Assembly (NCBI GenBank): GCA_003427395.1
Contig: BFEA01000294.1
Span: forward strand, 343,924-364,478
DNA: 20,555 nucleotides
Origin: Chara braunii
Lineage: Eukaryota > Streptophyta > Charophyceae > Charales > Characeae
Reading direction: 5' to 3'
Shown one piece after another: positions 1 to 9,247 of the stretch. Positions within the stretch are counted from its first letter, which is position 1. The number at the start of each line of letters is the position of its first letter. The notes beneath the pieces are model-generated. The model ran no database searches. It was not told where the DNA came from and was given only the letters and a program-made list of their open reading frames with translations. Position numbers and translations under genes: made by a program.

Positions 1-86
1 CAGTCCCAGTCCGGTCCAGCAAGTACCACGAGGGACTGTGAGCACCATGGGCCGATGGAAAGAGGCAGACCACCGAGTTTCAGAAG

Positions 87-93
87 TATAAAT
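87..93 (+). promoter_or_regulatory. possible TATA box (TATAAAT)
   Basis: TATAAAT sits in an otherwise GC-balanced stretch, and a CATTCATTCATTC tract about 25 bp downstream could hold a start site. No long reading frame follows, so this may be a promoter of a retroelement or non-coding transcript, or chance. The flanks 1-270 hold nothing else that I recognise. Confidence 0.2.
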
Positions 94-272
94 CAATAGG
101 CAGCGCCCAGCCATTCATTCATTCCTGCGTGAGCCATGCGGAAGCGCTGCCACAGCGACTTGTGCAAGGAGGTCTGCAGTGAGCCCGGAGGACGCGGTGG
201 GCGAGAGAGGAAGAGCTTAGCATAGCGATAGGGTAGCAGCGGCTAGTGCCGCCATAGCTGTAGATAGGTGTT

Positions 273-274
<2 letters not shown>

Positions 275-305
<31 letters not shown>
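275..305. repeat. (GT)n microsatellite
   Basis: About 15 uninterrupted GT dinucleotides. Seen directly. Confidence 0.95.
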
Positions 306-307
<2 letters not shown>

Positions 308-511
308 TGCCGAGTATCGCGTGTGGGATATCCAGGGTGATCCGGTGTATGTCAACAGTGAATTGTTTGGGCGCTCAGTCGCCATAGCCAGTTAGAAGTG
401 AACTCTTATCTGGGTGTCATATCTCTGAGTGTTGAGTGGGCGCATCGCCAGTTTGCTGCACTACTGTTTACATGCATGAAAAGTGTGAATGAGAGTGAGT
501 CTGATTGCACA

Positions 512-638
512 GGGCCTGTAGGCCCTTGTTTTCAGGCTTTCGGGCTGAAACGACACGGGGCCTGTAGGCCCTTGTTTTCAGGCTTTTGGCCTGAAAACGT
601 CACGGGCCTGAAAGTGGCCCGTGCAGCCTGTTGCAGGC
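512..638. repeat. GGCC-rich hairpin array with a 46-bp tandem duplication
   Basis: Two tandem copies with a 46-bp period (starting at 512 and 558) each begin with the self-complementary GGGCCTGTAGGCCC. The second copy holds a perfect 10-bp stem (574-583 with 589-598, loop TTTTG); the first has a weaker version. They are followed by a perfect 8-bp stem, CACGGGCC/GGCCCGTG (601-608 with 616-623), and a 5-bp stem, GCCTG/CAGGC (626-630 with 634-638). The block therefore reads as a chain of hairpins. It lies directly downstream (minus strand) of a tRNA-like head at 648-725, so it could be the body of a SINE. That link is inference. Confidence 0.85.
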
Positions 639-647
639 GCAGCATGT

Positions 648-725
648 AACGTCCGGTCTCAAGGATGGAACACGCGACCTTCCATATGGCAGTTGCACGC
701 TCAACCAAATGGGTATCCATTCGAT
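648..725 (-). mobile_element. tRNA-like head, possible tRNA-derived SINE
   Basis: On the minus strand the sequence carries TTGGTTGAGCG (D-loop GG and the GAGC half of a D-stem in the expected places). At canonical tRNA distance it also has GTGTTCCATCC, one or two changes away from a pol III B box (GGTTCRANYCC). Numbering back from the TTC of the T-loop puts GAGC at tRNA positions 22-25 and a T at position 33. The acceptor and T stems do not pair well, so it is not a functional tRNA. A degenerate tRNA-derived SINE head, transcribed toward the hairpin array, is the best reading. A chance match cannot be excluded. Confidence 0.42.
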
Positions 726-921
726 GAATATACGTCGCTTTCTGTCCCTTCACGTTTTTACTTTCAATTTGTAAACCGCGGGTGAAATTGTTGTCAACAG
801 GCAATGGTCGAGTTAGAGTATTGTCACACGAGGGCTTGTCTGGATGTACATGACAGCATTTCTGGGCAGATTATGTCAAAAGAAAAAGAAAAATCATTGT
901 TGTTTTAAATTCGTTGTTAAT

Positions 922-985
922 ATACCTTTCTCGACCTTTTGGCTGATATCAAGTGTAGTATCTGTTCTGATCAGTTTAATACCTG
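922..985 (+). pseudogene. U2 snRNA-like sequence, truncated (5' half only)
   Basis: Starting ATACCTTTCTCG, this stretch follows the highly conserved 5' half of eukaryotic U2 snRNA through the branch-point recognition segment (GTGTAGTATCTGTTCT, 952-967) to the Sm-upstream stem IIa region (ATCAGTTTAATA). U2 normally runs to nearly 190 nt with an Sm site and 3' stem-loops; here the similarity stops near 985. Differences from the usual consensus fall at functionally important places, notably GGCTGATATC where GGCTAAGATC is typical (the U6-pairing region), and CTCGACC for CTCGGCC. I see no plant-type upstream sequence element in the 80 bp before it. I therefore call it a truncated pseudogene or the head of a U2-derived retroposon rather than a working snRNA gene. 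Confidence 0.75.
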
Positions 986-1722
986 GAGGGAGATCCCACT
1001 ACCGATGTATGTGGATTAGTGTATAAAGGTGTGTGACTGTCAGGCATCATGGATCTGGCAGGAAATCAGCGGTAGCCTGTTTTTGTGAATTAAGAGCGGG
1101 AAAGGGATGTTTTTTTTTTCTCTTCCATTGGTAGGTTTTTCTTTCGTTTTTGTTGTGGGGGTCCTGTGGCGGTCCCAAACTTGCGTGAAATCAAGACCAA
1201 TTTTTTTGGTTCATGAAATCACGGACGTTTCATTCACGGCGAAGGGAAAGACGAATGGCTTCATCGCTGGAAATTGATTGTGATTTGGGAGGTGTTTGGG
1301 AAGGTTCGATCCCCTCACCTACAGCAAATGGCGTATGGAGTTACTCTTCTTCTCCTTTGCCAAAGAGAATTTCTGTCAGAACTACGGAGCAGTGTCCACT
1401 GCTGCTTATTTCACGGAAGCCTCAGTCTATTGTCAATGAATATGTTCCGCATCCATGTGGCGGTCCCAAACGTGCAGTCGTCTTGACTGCCACAGCCATG
1501 GTCAGCGAGTCATACCCTGACATCTGACACCCCGGCTGGAGCAGACACCATCTGTGAGAAGAGCAGTTTATTTTCCTTTTCAGCTTTTTTTTCTTCATTT
1601 GTTTGGCAATGAAATGGTTTTTTGCGTTTATTTTCCCTATTTCACGCTGCCTCCCACCTGTCCCCCAGCTGTCCCACACACGTCACACTAATCCATATAC
1701 ATGGCTAGTGGGATCTCCCTCC
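985..1722. repeat. inverted repeat pair joined to the U2-like fragment
   Basis: The 38 bp that follow the U2-like stretch (985-1022) recur in opposite orientation at 1685-1722 with about 35 of 38 positions matching. Weak GTGTGTG-rich similarity continues inward. The arms enclose about 660 bp with no convincing gene, though TATAAAG occurs at 1022-1028. They could be ends of one element, or two copies of a family inserted head to head. No flanking target-site duplication was found. Confidence 0.7.
1165..1471 (+). repeat. 16-bp exact direct repeat (1165-1180 and 1456-1471)
   Basis: TGTGGCGGTCCCAAAC occurs exactly twice, 291 bp apart, both inside the span bounded by the U2-linked inverted repeat. 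The intervening DNA has no coding support. Confidence 0.8.
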
Positions 1723-1877
1723 TGATCCGTGGTCCGTGGGAGCACGGAGGAGGAAAAGAAAAGTAAAACATTGTTGTTATTTTCGCTCTGTTATGGGAAT
1801 ATCTTCATCCTTCTGCCAGGATCGGCCTCCTCGACAGGCCTCAGGAGCCCCAATGGCAATGTGTGCCCGCCCTAAGT

Positions 1878-1941
1878 GAAGGCTGGCCTGACAAAATTAC
1901 GAGAGGCCCGAAGGCTGGCCTGACAAAATTACGAGAGGCCC
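1878..1941 (+). repeat. exact 32-bp tandem duplication
   Basis: Two adjacent identical 32-bp units (1878-1909 and 1910-1941), each containing GGCTGGCC and ending in GAGAGGCCC. The identity suggests a recent slippage or duplication event. Confidence 0.95.
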
Positions 1942-2032
1942 CTTGTTGTCAATTTCACATTTGGGGTTCAGGCAGTTGCGTCTCGTCAGTTGGTTGAAGG
2001 AACCAAGGCCTCGGCCAGGAACACTTTGTTTT

Positions 2033-2161
2033 GGCCTTCTAGGCCTTTCTTAGAAGCAGGCCCTGGGCCGCATCTGCAGCAGTATGCACGACCGGTAGTT
2101 GGGAGGCGTAACCAAACAGGGCCCAGGGCAGTAACAGCAGAGGCCCAGCTACGCAGGGCCT
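2033..2161. repeat. GGCC-cored short hairpins
   Basis: Includes GGCCT-TCT-AGGCC (2033-2045) and AGGCCC...GGGCCT (2141-2146 with 2156-2161). Together with 512-638 and the 1820-1945 segment this gives an unusual density of GGCC/AGGCCT palindromes in the first 2.3 kb. Translations of this area look like shadows of base composition rather than genes. Confidence 0.5.
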
Positions 2162-2464
2162 ACCGGAGGCTTCCGGGTAGAGGCCCAGCCCAGCCAAGCC
2201 AGGCAGCACACCAGGCCAGTCTCTTTCCACATAGGAAAGAGCTCGCTGCCTGGCCATTCAGTCAGGCACTTGCTAGTTTGTGACAGCGCTGCTGGAGCGA
2301 GTGCTCGCAGGCTGCTGCTAGCACAGAGCAAGGTGTCACGCACGTGCGGTTGTGTAGACGAAGGGCGCTGCCTTCATAGCCTAGCTCCCATATCTGGCTG
2401 GTGCTTGGTTGTACAGCAAGGAGTAGTGGTGGTCTTCGTGTATGCGGGAGAAGACATGGGTGAG

Positions 2465-2616
<152 letters not shown>

Positions 2617-2791
2617 GGATGATGACGTGAGGGCACATACCTGGTCTTGGCGATAGTCTGCAACGGGCGACATCTTCATGTACTTCGGTGCTGCTGCTGA
2701 GGTCAAGAGTTGCATTGTCAATTCATAGGCTGTAAGTAGCTGTGTGTTAGTAGTCTGGGCGCTGAGCGCCAAGTAGGGGAAGGGGCTTGGA

Positions 2792-3713
2792 TACTCAACT
2801 CACGCAGAAGATTATGAGATCTTACAAGCGGAGGCTCTTCATGATGAGTTGCAACAACAGTTGAGGGAAGTAGAAGAGAGAAGGCATAGGGCTAGAATGA
2901 CCAAAGTCAGACTAGGAGCTTGGAGGCAGGAGTCAGGAGCATGAGAAACCCTAGATGAGTCAACACTGGATCCTGTGGTTCAGTCGCTGTGTCGCTCGCT
3001 TCTTTGCGTAGCAGAAACGCAGGTTGTTCAACAGGAACTATTGGTCGAGCTAGTGCCCGGCCAGAATCGTATTCTGGCTGCACTGCAGGCTCCTCGTTCC
3101 GTGATGAGGCAGCCTCAGTACTTCGTAGCTCCCCCTACAGTTGCGGGTGCCTTATTGACGCCGCTGACAGGGCCCTCTTTCTCTCCTATGTTTGGTATGA
3201 GCCCTTGCCATCAATGACGGTTGCAGCTATAGTACAGTCGTTAGGGCAGCCTCCAGCCGTGCCGCTATCTGTTCCAATGGTTACGCAGCCACTATAGCAG
3301 ACATCGGGGGCAATCCAACCCATGCAGTGGATCCCAAGATCCCCTTGCTGAGTCCTAAACCCCTTTGTGGCGACAAGAAGAAGGAAGAAGACCTGGACAC
3401 CTGGGTGAGGACTGTGCCTACTTATGTGAGGCACAGGCTGACAAGACCAGACCAGGAAGTTATAGTTGCTGCTTCCTTTCTGGAAGGCTCTACACCACGA
3501 TGGCTAAATGGTCTGGTGGAGCAACAGGGCTATGGTCAGAACTTCGATGCCTGGGCCCAGGCCCAGACATTGGAAGACTTCGTACTGGCTGTGTACAATC
3601 GGTGGCATGACCCTCAAGGGGATCAGAAGGCCACCGACTCATTGGCCAGCCTCGGTTCCAAACGGTACTGGTGTCGGGCGGCTCAAGCCTTATGCCGCCC
3701 TTTACTTCCTTGA
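2792..3713 (+). pseudogene. gag: decayed LTR-retrotransposon gag
   Basis: The reading starts in a charged, coiled-coil-like segment (QAEALHDELQQQLREVEERR, frame of 2792). It is interrupted by an in-frame TGA at 2942-2944, continues in the same frame to about 3217, changes frame around 3200 and again before 3327. It ends in the best-preserved part (3327-about 3680), with DLDTWVRTVPTYVRHRL, VAASFLEGSTPRWLNGLV and FVLAVYNRWHDPQGD. A Trp-containing segment, a helical stretch, a small-residue patch followed by RWL, and a second helical segment is the arrangement of Ty3/Gypsy-type gag capsid domains (pfam 'retrotransposon gag' style). I see no zinc knuckle, protease or reverse transcriptase downstream, so the copy is truncated as well as frameshifted. 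Family assignment is by eye. Confidence 0.68.
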
Positions 3714-4150
3714 GAAAGGCGCTTGGTGGGGATCGGATTCGATCGCTACGACCAACTTGTCCACAGTCGTCATTAAAAATCTACCGCGGCGAGACTGTGT
3801 GGGAGACATCAGGACCAAAACGTCGGGAGAACGTGGTCCGCTGATTCAAAGGGAGCCTTTCCCAAAGGGCACTATGAATTTTATTGTCAGGGAAACATAA
3901 AGATATTGCGACATTAGGAGAGAAGCCGGAGACGTTGGCCTGATGATGTGAACGAGAGACCTGAACTGACAATCGAGTCTTAGCGACATGTGTGACAAGG
4001 AGCATCCGGCTCTTGCGGCGAACCTTCAGGTGAACTAGGGGGCAACGACAATGAGGAATCACTGCAAGGCGAAGAACGGAGGAAATTACTAAGCCAACAT
4101 TAATGGGGCCTCGACATTTGGGCCATGAGTGAACACTAAGGAGAGGCCGT
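3714..4150. other. no recognisable feature
   Basis: Sequence downstream of the gag remnant. Open stretches occur on both strands (a 151-codon minus-strand one spans 3781-4236) but none has a recognisable motif. It may be eroded retroelement interior. Confidence 0.5.
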
Positions 4151-4153
4151 CGA

Positions 4154-4187
4154 ACCTTGGACTGAAATTGGGGACCTTGGACTGAAA
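4154..4187 (+). repeat. 20-bp-period short direct repeat
   Basis: ACCTTGGACTGAAA occurs at 4154-4167 and 4174-4187. This is a local duplication at the edge of the GGCC-rich block that follows. Confidence 0.8.
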
Positions 4188-4322
4188 ATGGGCGCTTCAA
4201 AAGGGAGTCCCTAATTTTTTTGGTGCCAGGTCTCACAAATTTCGACGCTGGCCTTTATTAATTCCCGCATGGGGGCCATTAAGGGCCAGAGCAGGCCCGA
4301 AATGAGGCCCGAGTGTAGCCCT

Positions 4323-4480
4323 GGTATCGAGGCGCTGTAAAAACCTCGACACCCGACTGAAAGGCCAACTTGGTGCGCCAAGTGACCTTTCAAGGCCTGA
4401 ATGGGCCCAGACCTAAGTTCGGGAGGAGGATCGGTACCGGGGCGCTGCAACCTTCTCGACAGGGGTCGACACTTCGGGAA
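4323..4480 (+). repeat. imperfect tandem duplication, period about 110 bp
   Basis: GGTATCGAGGCGCTGTAA (4323) and GGTACCGGGGCGCTGCAA (4433) begin two related segments, each followed by a CTCGACA-type motif. GGCCC-rich words (GAGGCCC, GGGCCC) lie between. This block could belong to an LTR, since AT-rich, polyadenylation-like sequence follows at about 4855-4875, but no paired LTR was found. Confidence 0.5.
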
Positions 4481-4569
4481 GTCTGAGGTGCTGAGCCCCA
4501 CGTGCAAATGGGGCCCGACAAAGTTTAAAAAGCCAACAAGGGTTGGGATCTGGACGCTTAGGCGCACAG

Positions 4570-4592
4570 GCTAGCACACTGAGTGTGCTAGC
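4570..4592. repeat. perfect 10-bp-stem hairpin
   Basis: GCTAGCACAC, a TGA loop, then GTGTGCTAGC. It is followed by CACAAAAAG rather than a T-run, so it does not resemble an intrinsic terminator. Its function is unknown. The same style of palindrome with a TGA loop (GGCGC-TGA-GCGCC) is at 2758-2770. Confidence 0.85.
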
Positions 4593-5261
4593 ACAAAAAG
4601 ACTGAGGCACGAAGACTTCGGGGGGGGAGCACGAACCAACGCACGGACTGGCTGCGCTGGGAGGTGCTCCAATGCGCTCACGGGTGCAAGTTCTTAGGCG
4701 GATGCGCGGGGCAGGTGTGGGGGCGCACTGGCGGACGGGTATATTTGAGAGTACATTTGAGAGTGCGCGCGGTGTTGCACTTTTTTTAGTCAAGCCACTT
4801 CGGGCGATCAGAAAGCCAACAGGCTGTCACGCAGGGTTTGGTTGATGATTGTAGTAAATTAAATAAATTAAATAGAGCAAATCCCTTCCTATTGTGTGCG
4901 TCCGGCTTCGAGCGAGACCCTTCAATTGCGGTCTTCGCCGGTCCCTGGTCTTAGGAATCTTTTATTTTGATTTGGAATAACAAAAAATCATGCAAATAAT
5001 AATCATAAAATTCTGATCCGTCATGCATGCATCAATTTTGCCAATTTACTAATTTTGAGAACTGTGACAAGATCATCAGAAATGCATAATCATCAGGCAG
5101 AGTCAATGCAAAAGAAGCAAGATTGACTGACTCTAGCAATGACAAGATAAGTGAGGGAAAAATGAGAACTCATAATAATCTCAGAGAGTACACATGAAGA
5201 GAGCATGACCAGTACTCGTCAAGAGTCCTCACTCATCCCTCCGGGTCATACACTCAATCTC

Positions 5262-5918
5262 TCATTTTGTTATGCATTTTTTGTGCCTTGAGCCATGTCC
5301 CTGTACTCTCTGAGGCTGTGGCCTCTGAATGTAGAGCCACCTGAAGCCAACTAGTTCTGAGCATTTCCATACAAGTCCCATGATACGGAAGCCAACCATA
5401 GCACAAAATTCCTCCCATAGAGTAACAATGTATGGTTGAGAGAAAATCCCTCGTTTAAGATATTGAAACTCAGATGGCTCAGTGACCGCCTCGTAGTTGA
5501 TCTCTGCAGGGGAAATGTACCCCTTCGCCAGATCTATCAAGTCACCCCAGCAAGAGCCGTCTGTGAGAGTGGAAGGCACTGGAGGCTTGGGATAGTCAGA
5601 GTAGAGCTTGGGTCCGTAGCTGCGGATCAGCTTGGTACCACTCTCATCAAGCCCTCTTTCCCTCTCCTCTAGGTACTTGCCTGCCAAAACCCTGACAGAG
5701 TCAAAGTGATCATGGACCTCCTTGCCCTTCTTCACATAGGGCCTCAGATCATAGATAGTGCCGCCGGTGAAACTGGTAAGGACAACAAAAACTGACAAGT
5801 CCCCTCGACTGAAGCCAACAGCACTAACGTACTGATATTGGATAGCATCCTTGAGGGCTATCTTGTTAAGGCTGGTCAGGACCGACTCACTCACAGGGAG
5901 TGGTTGAGCTGCACTCAT
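5262..5918 (-). CDS. hypothetical protein, 218 residues, no family recognised
   Basis: This is the longest non-repetitive open frame in the window and the only one whose translation looks like a folded protein: balanced composition, alternating hydrophobic pattern and no low-complexity runs until the last 20 residues. The start ATG (5918) is the first in frame. Residues 40-57 form a hydrophobic beta-like stretch (LSVFVVLTSFTGG), 63-92 are charged and probably helical (KKGKEVHDHF, EERERGLDE), 105-116 are Pro/Tyr-rich (YSDYPKPPVP), and 165-196 are hydrophobic and Trp-rich (VTLWEEFCAMVGF, LVWKCSELVGF). No signal peptide or catalytic motif stands out. The basic tail after residue 198 (QRPQPQRVQGHGSRHKK) may be read-through into an intron or 3' non-coding sequence, so this could be one exon of a longer gene or a domesticated or transposon-derived ORF. 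I cannot assign a function. Confidence 0.5.
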   Translation of the reverse strand: MSAAQPLPVSESVLTSLNKIALKDAIQYQYVSAVGFSRGDLSVFVVLTSFTGGTIYDLRPYVKKGKEVHDHFDSVRVLAGKYLEERERGLDESGTKLIRSYGPKLYSDYPKPPVPSTLTDGSCWGDLIDLAKGYISPAEINYEAVTEPSEFQYLKRGIFSQPYIVTLWEEFCAMVGFRIMGLVWKCSELVGFRWLYIQRPQPQRVQGHGSRHKKCITK

Positions 5919-6012
5919 GGGCTTAATGCTGAGTGTTGAGGCCGACTTGTGTCCTTGGGTAAATATGATGTCCGATCTACACCTGGTTTTAGAGGAAAAT
6001 GAGAATGACTGA

Positions 6013-6150
6013 GTGCTGATTGGTTCTGACGGAGAGTTTCAAGTAGCTCGAACGATCGAACGTTGATTGAACGTTGTTCGAGTGCTGATTGATCTTGGCT
6101 GAGATTTCCAGGTAACTGGAAAGACTGAACCGTGCTCGTGTGTGAGAATG
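6013..6150. repeat. imperfect tandem duplication, period about 69 bp
   Basis: GTGCTGATTG followed by a GAGA-TTTC...GTA-CT-GAA pattern occurs at 6013 and again at 6082. It lies just upstream (minus strand) of the 218-residue frame, within its possible promoter or 5' leader. The rest of 5919-6417 has no other recognised feature. Confidence 0.55.
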
Positions 6151-6417
6151 AACGCTGGAACCGATTTCAGTGTCTTACGGCGGGAGTACAATTCGACCGA
6201 TACTAATCTCGAGGACTTGACAACGACTGTGGGCTGATTAAATGCTGCTTGAAAGCCGACTGAATACTGGTTAAATGTTGATTTAGTGCTGAGATATAGA
6301 GTCACTGAATGCGGATCACTGGGTGTTCGACCTTTGAGAAAACAACAAATCATTGAGTGGAACTTGCAGATTCTGATGTTAGTGGAGTTTAGGGAGGGAT
6401 TTTGGGTTCCACTTAGC

Positions 6418-6857
6418 TCATGCGAACTTTGCCCTGGCCTGCTCCACCGTCTCTAGCAACGAACCGGTGCTATGCAGCTTGCCGTCATTGTCACAAAAAT
6501 AAAATACATACTCAATGTACTTTTCCTCTCTGACTACCTGGACCACATGTTCTCTCCGAGCTTGCCCATGCAAATCCATTTCTTGGCATGCTACATCTTC
6601 CCACCCTACTCTTTTGTCTTTGTTTAAAGTGCTTTTCACTACCAGGATCTCATCATCCCTCATGTTTTCTTTCCCACTCCTAGATCCTGACCATGGGTAG
6701 GATAGATTGCAGATAACCCTGGTAGGTTTGACACTCGAGGTGGGAACGACTCTTTAAGTCTCGTTTCCCCTTTCAGTATCTTGTTCAAGGGGTGGTACAT
6801 CACCTGACCGCCAACATTAATCGTCGATAACCCCCCCCCCCCCCCCTTCTTTTTCAT
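6418..6857 (-). pseudogene. possible frameshifted coding remnant, unknown family
   Basis: Two minus-strand frames overlap by an ATGA at 6660-6663: an upstream one (6857-6660, containing INVGGQVMYHPLNKILKGE) and a downstream one (6663-6418, containing VGWEDVACQEMDLHGQ and EYVFYFCDNDGKLHSTG). Both translations have protein-like composition, and they would read as one polypeptide of about 145 residues if a single frameshift separated them. The upstream frame begins in a poly-G (C16 on the plus strand) homopolymer, which is also a likely site of sequencing or slippage error. I do not recognise the family. A pair of chance ORFs is the alternative. Confidence 0.3.
6831..6846. repeat. C16 homopolymer
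   Basis: Sixteen consecutive C residues on the plus strand, prone to length error in sequencing. Confidence 0.95.
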
Positions 6858-8990
6858 CGTGTTGCTCTTTGAGCCTCAACACCCAATCTCTTTCGATAAT
6901 GGTAATTGTGAATATCTAGCCAGACTCTCGAGCAACAGTAGCTCAGAGCATAATCCTCGTTTTGAACGAGTCTGTTCTGATCCTTTCCCTTTCTCTTCCT
7001 TTCATTCTATCCGTCACTGGAGATCTTGAGTCAGGTTTACTTAGACGGTAAGTGGTGTTTGATTTGATTGGATAGCGAACACCTTGAGGCTGTCAGTTGG
7101 GATGTCCATCAGCCTCTGTTGTAAATTTCAGCATGACCTTCCCACAACTCAATCTCGCCTGATACGCTTCCCTGTCTCATCAGGCTCAGGGTCCGTAAGG
7201 CTCTAACCTGGCCCATAGTTTAACGATGTGTGCGACCTTCTCAAACACACACGTGCTTTCAACATTAATCACAAATACCCTCTCAACTGAGATTTAGGAC
7301 AGCCCTGACACAGAGCACTACACAGAAAAGCAAAAGGACCCCGACTTGGGTATCCCTGTTCGAGTAGCGCCGTTTCCCCCTTTCTTTTTTTTTTTTCTTT
7401 TTTTTTTTTTTGCACAGGTCACTGGTCTGATGAAGTACCAGGCACTGTCGCAGACATGTGCACGACCTCCTTTTCGCTGCCTGTCTAACGAAGTGATAGG
7501 CTAACAAACAAAAGATTTATTTTTGATGACATTTTTGACTAGTTCCCATCAAGGAGAAGTTTTGCTATGAGATACGCCACCCTTCTCAATATGACACCTT
7601 TCTTGCCCATTAGTCAAGACAACAAGAGAGATCAATATCCATCACTCCTGTCACGTCTGCAGGCGATGCCCGTTATTCTGCCCATTGTAAGCCCCCCTTC
7701 CCTTTTCTCTCTTTGCCCTGAGATCCGCAGGTTAGACCCAAGGTACCAACCCTCTTGACGGTCGAGAAAACACAAGCTGCCCCAACTAGCCGTTTTCTTC
7801 AGAACAAACAAACACAAACTCAGTAGCGGGGGAGCGACCATGAATGTTCAATCATAACCACCGACACGAAACTTTCTCAGCAGAAAACAGGGATTAGAGA
7901 TGGCGAAATTTGGCTGCTGGATGCGTAATCATCGCGGCTAGTTACCTTCATGATACCGTGTGCGGGGGAGTCTGACGGTTATGAGTTTCTCAAGGAAGAC
8001 GGAGCGGGCAGGAACTGCACAATTCGTACGAATGAGATAGTCAATTTAAAGGTCCACACACGAACCATTTACTGGCCCATTAACTCAATCACTCCGATAG
8101 ACGGCGGTAGTGCTTATGCTCCTTCGAACCGACAAAAACGCTTGCTCTTACTTTGGTTCACTACCATATGCACACCAAACAAAGTGACAAAGTTCTTTCA
8201 AGAACCAATCATCCGCTAAGCCCCAGCCAGCGGTATCGTCAAGTTCAAATGCATACATTACCCCATGAACTGAAGACAACTCACGAGAGGAGCAGATCCG
8301 CAAACAATCAGTGATCAAACTGATGTTTGCTGTTAACTAAAGATCCCAACATTAATCTGCATTAACAAACGATGTTCACTGGGTCACAATATAAACGAGG
8401 GAGTCCTTGATAATGATCTGGCCATTAACACTGATCCAGGTGATTGTGATGACAACTCTCTACTTCTAACGATCTTTTGCAACTCACTCGGTTAGCGTTC
8501 CAAGCAGATCCGTAAGGCTATACAATCATTGTGTAGTAAACATTTCCTTGAGAGCAGCAACTAACAATGCCTTACTCAGGAGAACTTTGAAACCTCACTT
8601 ACCACTCGCACATTCAGTGTTATCCTGAGAATCCAACCACATCTCACTTACAAGAGGACTCATCTACTACCTCACGATCACCAACAGCTCGACTAGCGCG
8701 ATCACGACCTAGAGAACCGTTGCCCGTAAGTCGCTAGGTACAGCCTCAGTTGTCCCGGGTGCTGGTCGTGTCATTCCGGACGAAGGCGGAACTTAATCGA
8801 AGACAAACACTCGCAATCCGACAAGGGCGGCAAGTTGCTCAGTTAAACCACATAAAACTTGGCATGACAAGAAACATGACCCCATTTCCCCTCATAGCGT
8901 GGGGTTGCCTCTTCAGTTTCTACTGAAGATAAGCGGTCAAATCCCAGACTGCTTGAACACTGTCAAGTACTTAGCGTGCCCTAGCCTGAT
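6858..8990. other. long stretch with no supported gene
   Basis: Balanced base composition, no long frames (the largest is about 89 codons at 7950-8219, with no motif), no rRNA or tRNA. A T-rich tract lies at 7378-7411. The words CAACATTAATC recur at 6811, 7260 and 8348 but are too short to define a repeat. Confidence 0.6.
7378..7411. repeat. T-rich homopolymer tract
   Basis: Runs of T broken by two C residues. It could be the reversed poly(A) tail of a minus-strand retroposon, but no retroposon body was recognised next to it. Confidence 0.8.
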
Positions 8991-8997
8991 CGTAGGA

Positions 8998-9006
8998 TAT
9001 ATAAAG
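8998..9006 (+). promoter_or_regulatory. candidate TATA box (TATATAAAG)
   Basis: A strong match to the eukaryotic TATA consensus, with GTGCTTCATTCACC downstream at start-site distance. No identifiable gene follows, so an old LTR or non-coding promoter is possible. Confidence 0.35.
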
Positions 9007-9247
9007 GTGCTTCATTCACCGAGGAAGTCGATAACTCTCCCTCAGGCGCTGATGACGCAACGGAAAGCTGGGTCACACACGTTCTTGCTCGTCGTCCTCA
9101 AGTGTGCCTGGTTACAGTCATCGCACAGCGCCTCCACCTCATCCCTTGGCCGCCACTCCATACACATCGTGAGCTCACCAAGCTTATGTCAACAAGAAGA
9201 GTGGAGAAGTCCCACCCCGTTCCCCCTTTCAAGATAGTACTCCGCCC

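Noticed and set aside
1256-1313. A perfect pol III B box (GGTTCGATCCC, 1303-1313) with a weak A box (TGGC, 1256) on the plus strand
   Set aside because: Spacing is 3 bp too long, the acceptor and D stems do not pair, and the A-box match is poor. An isolated 11-mer is not enough to call a tRNA or SINE.
3781-4236. 151-codon minus-strand frame
   Set aside because: No recognisable motif, and it lies antisense to eroded retroelement sequence.
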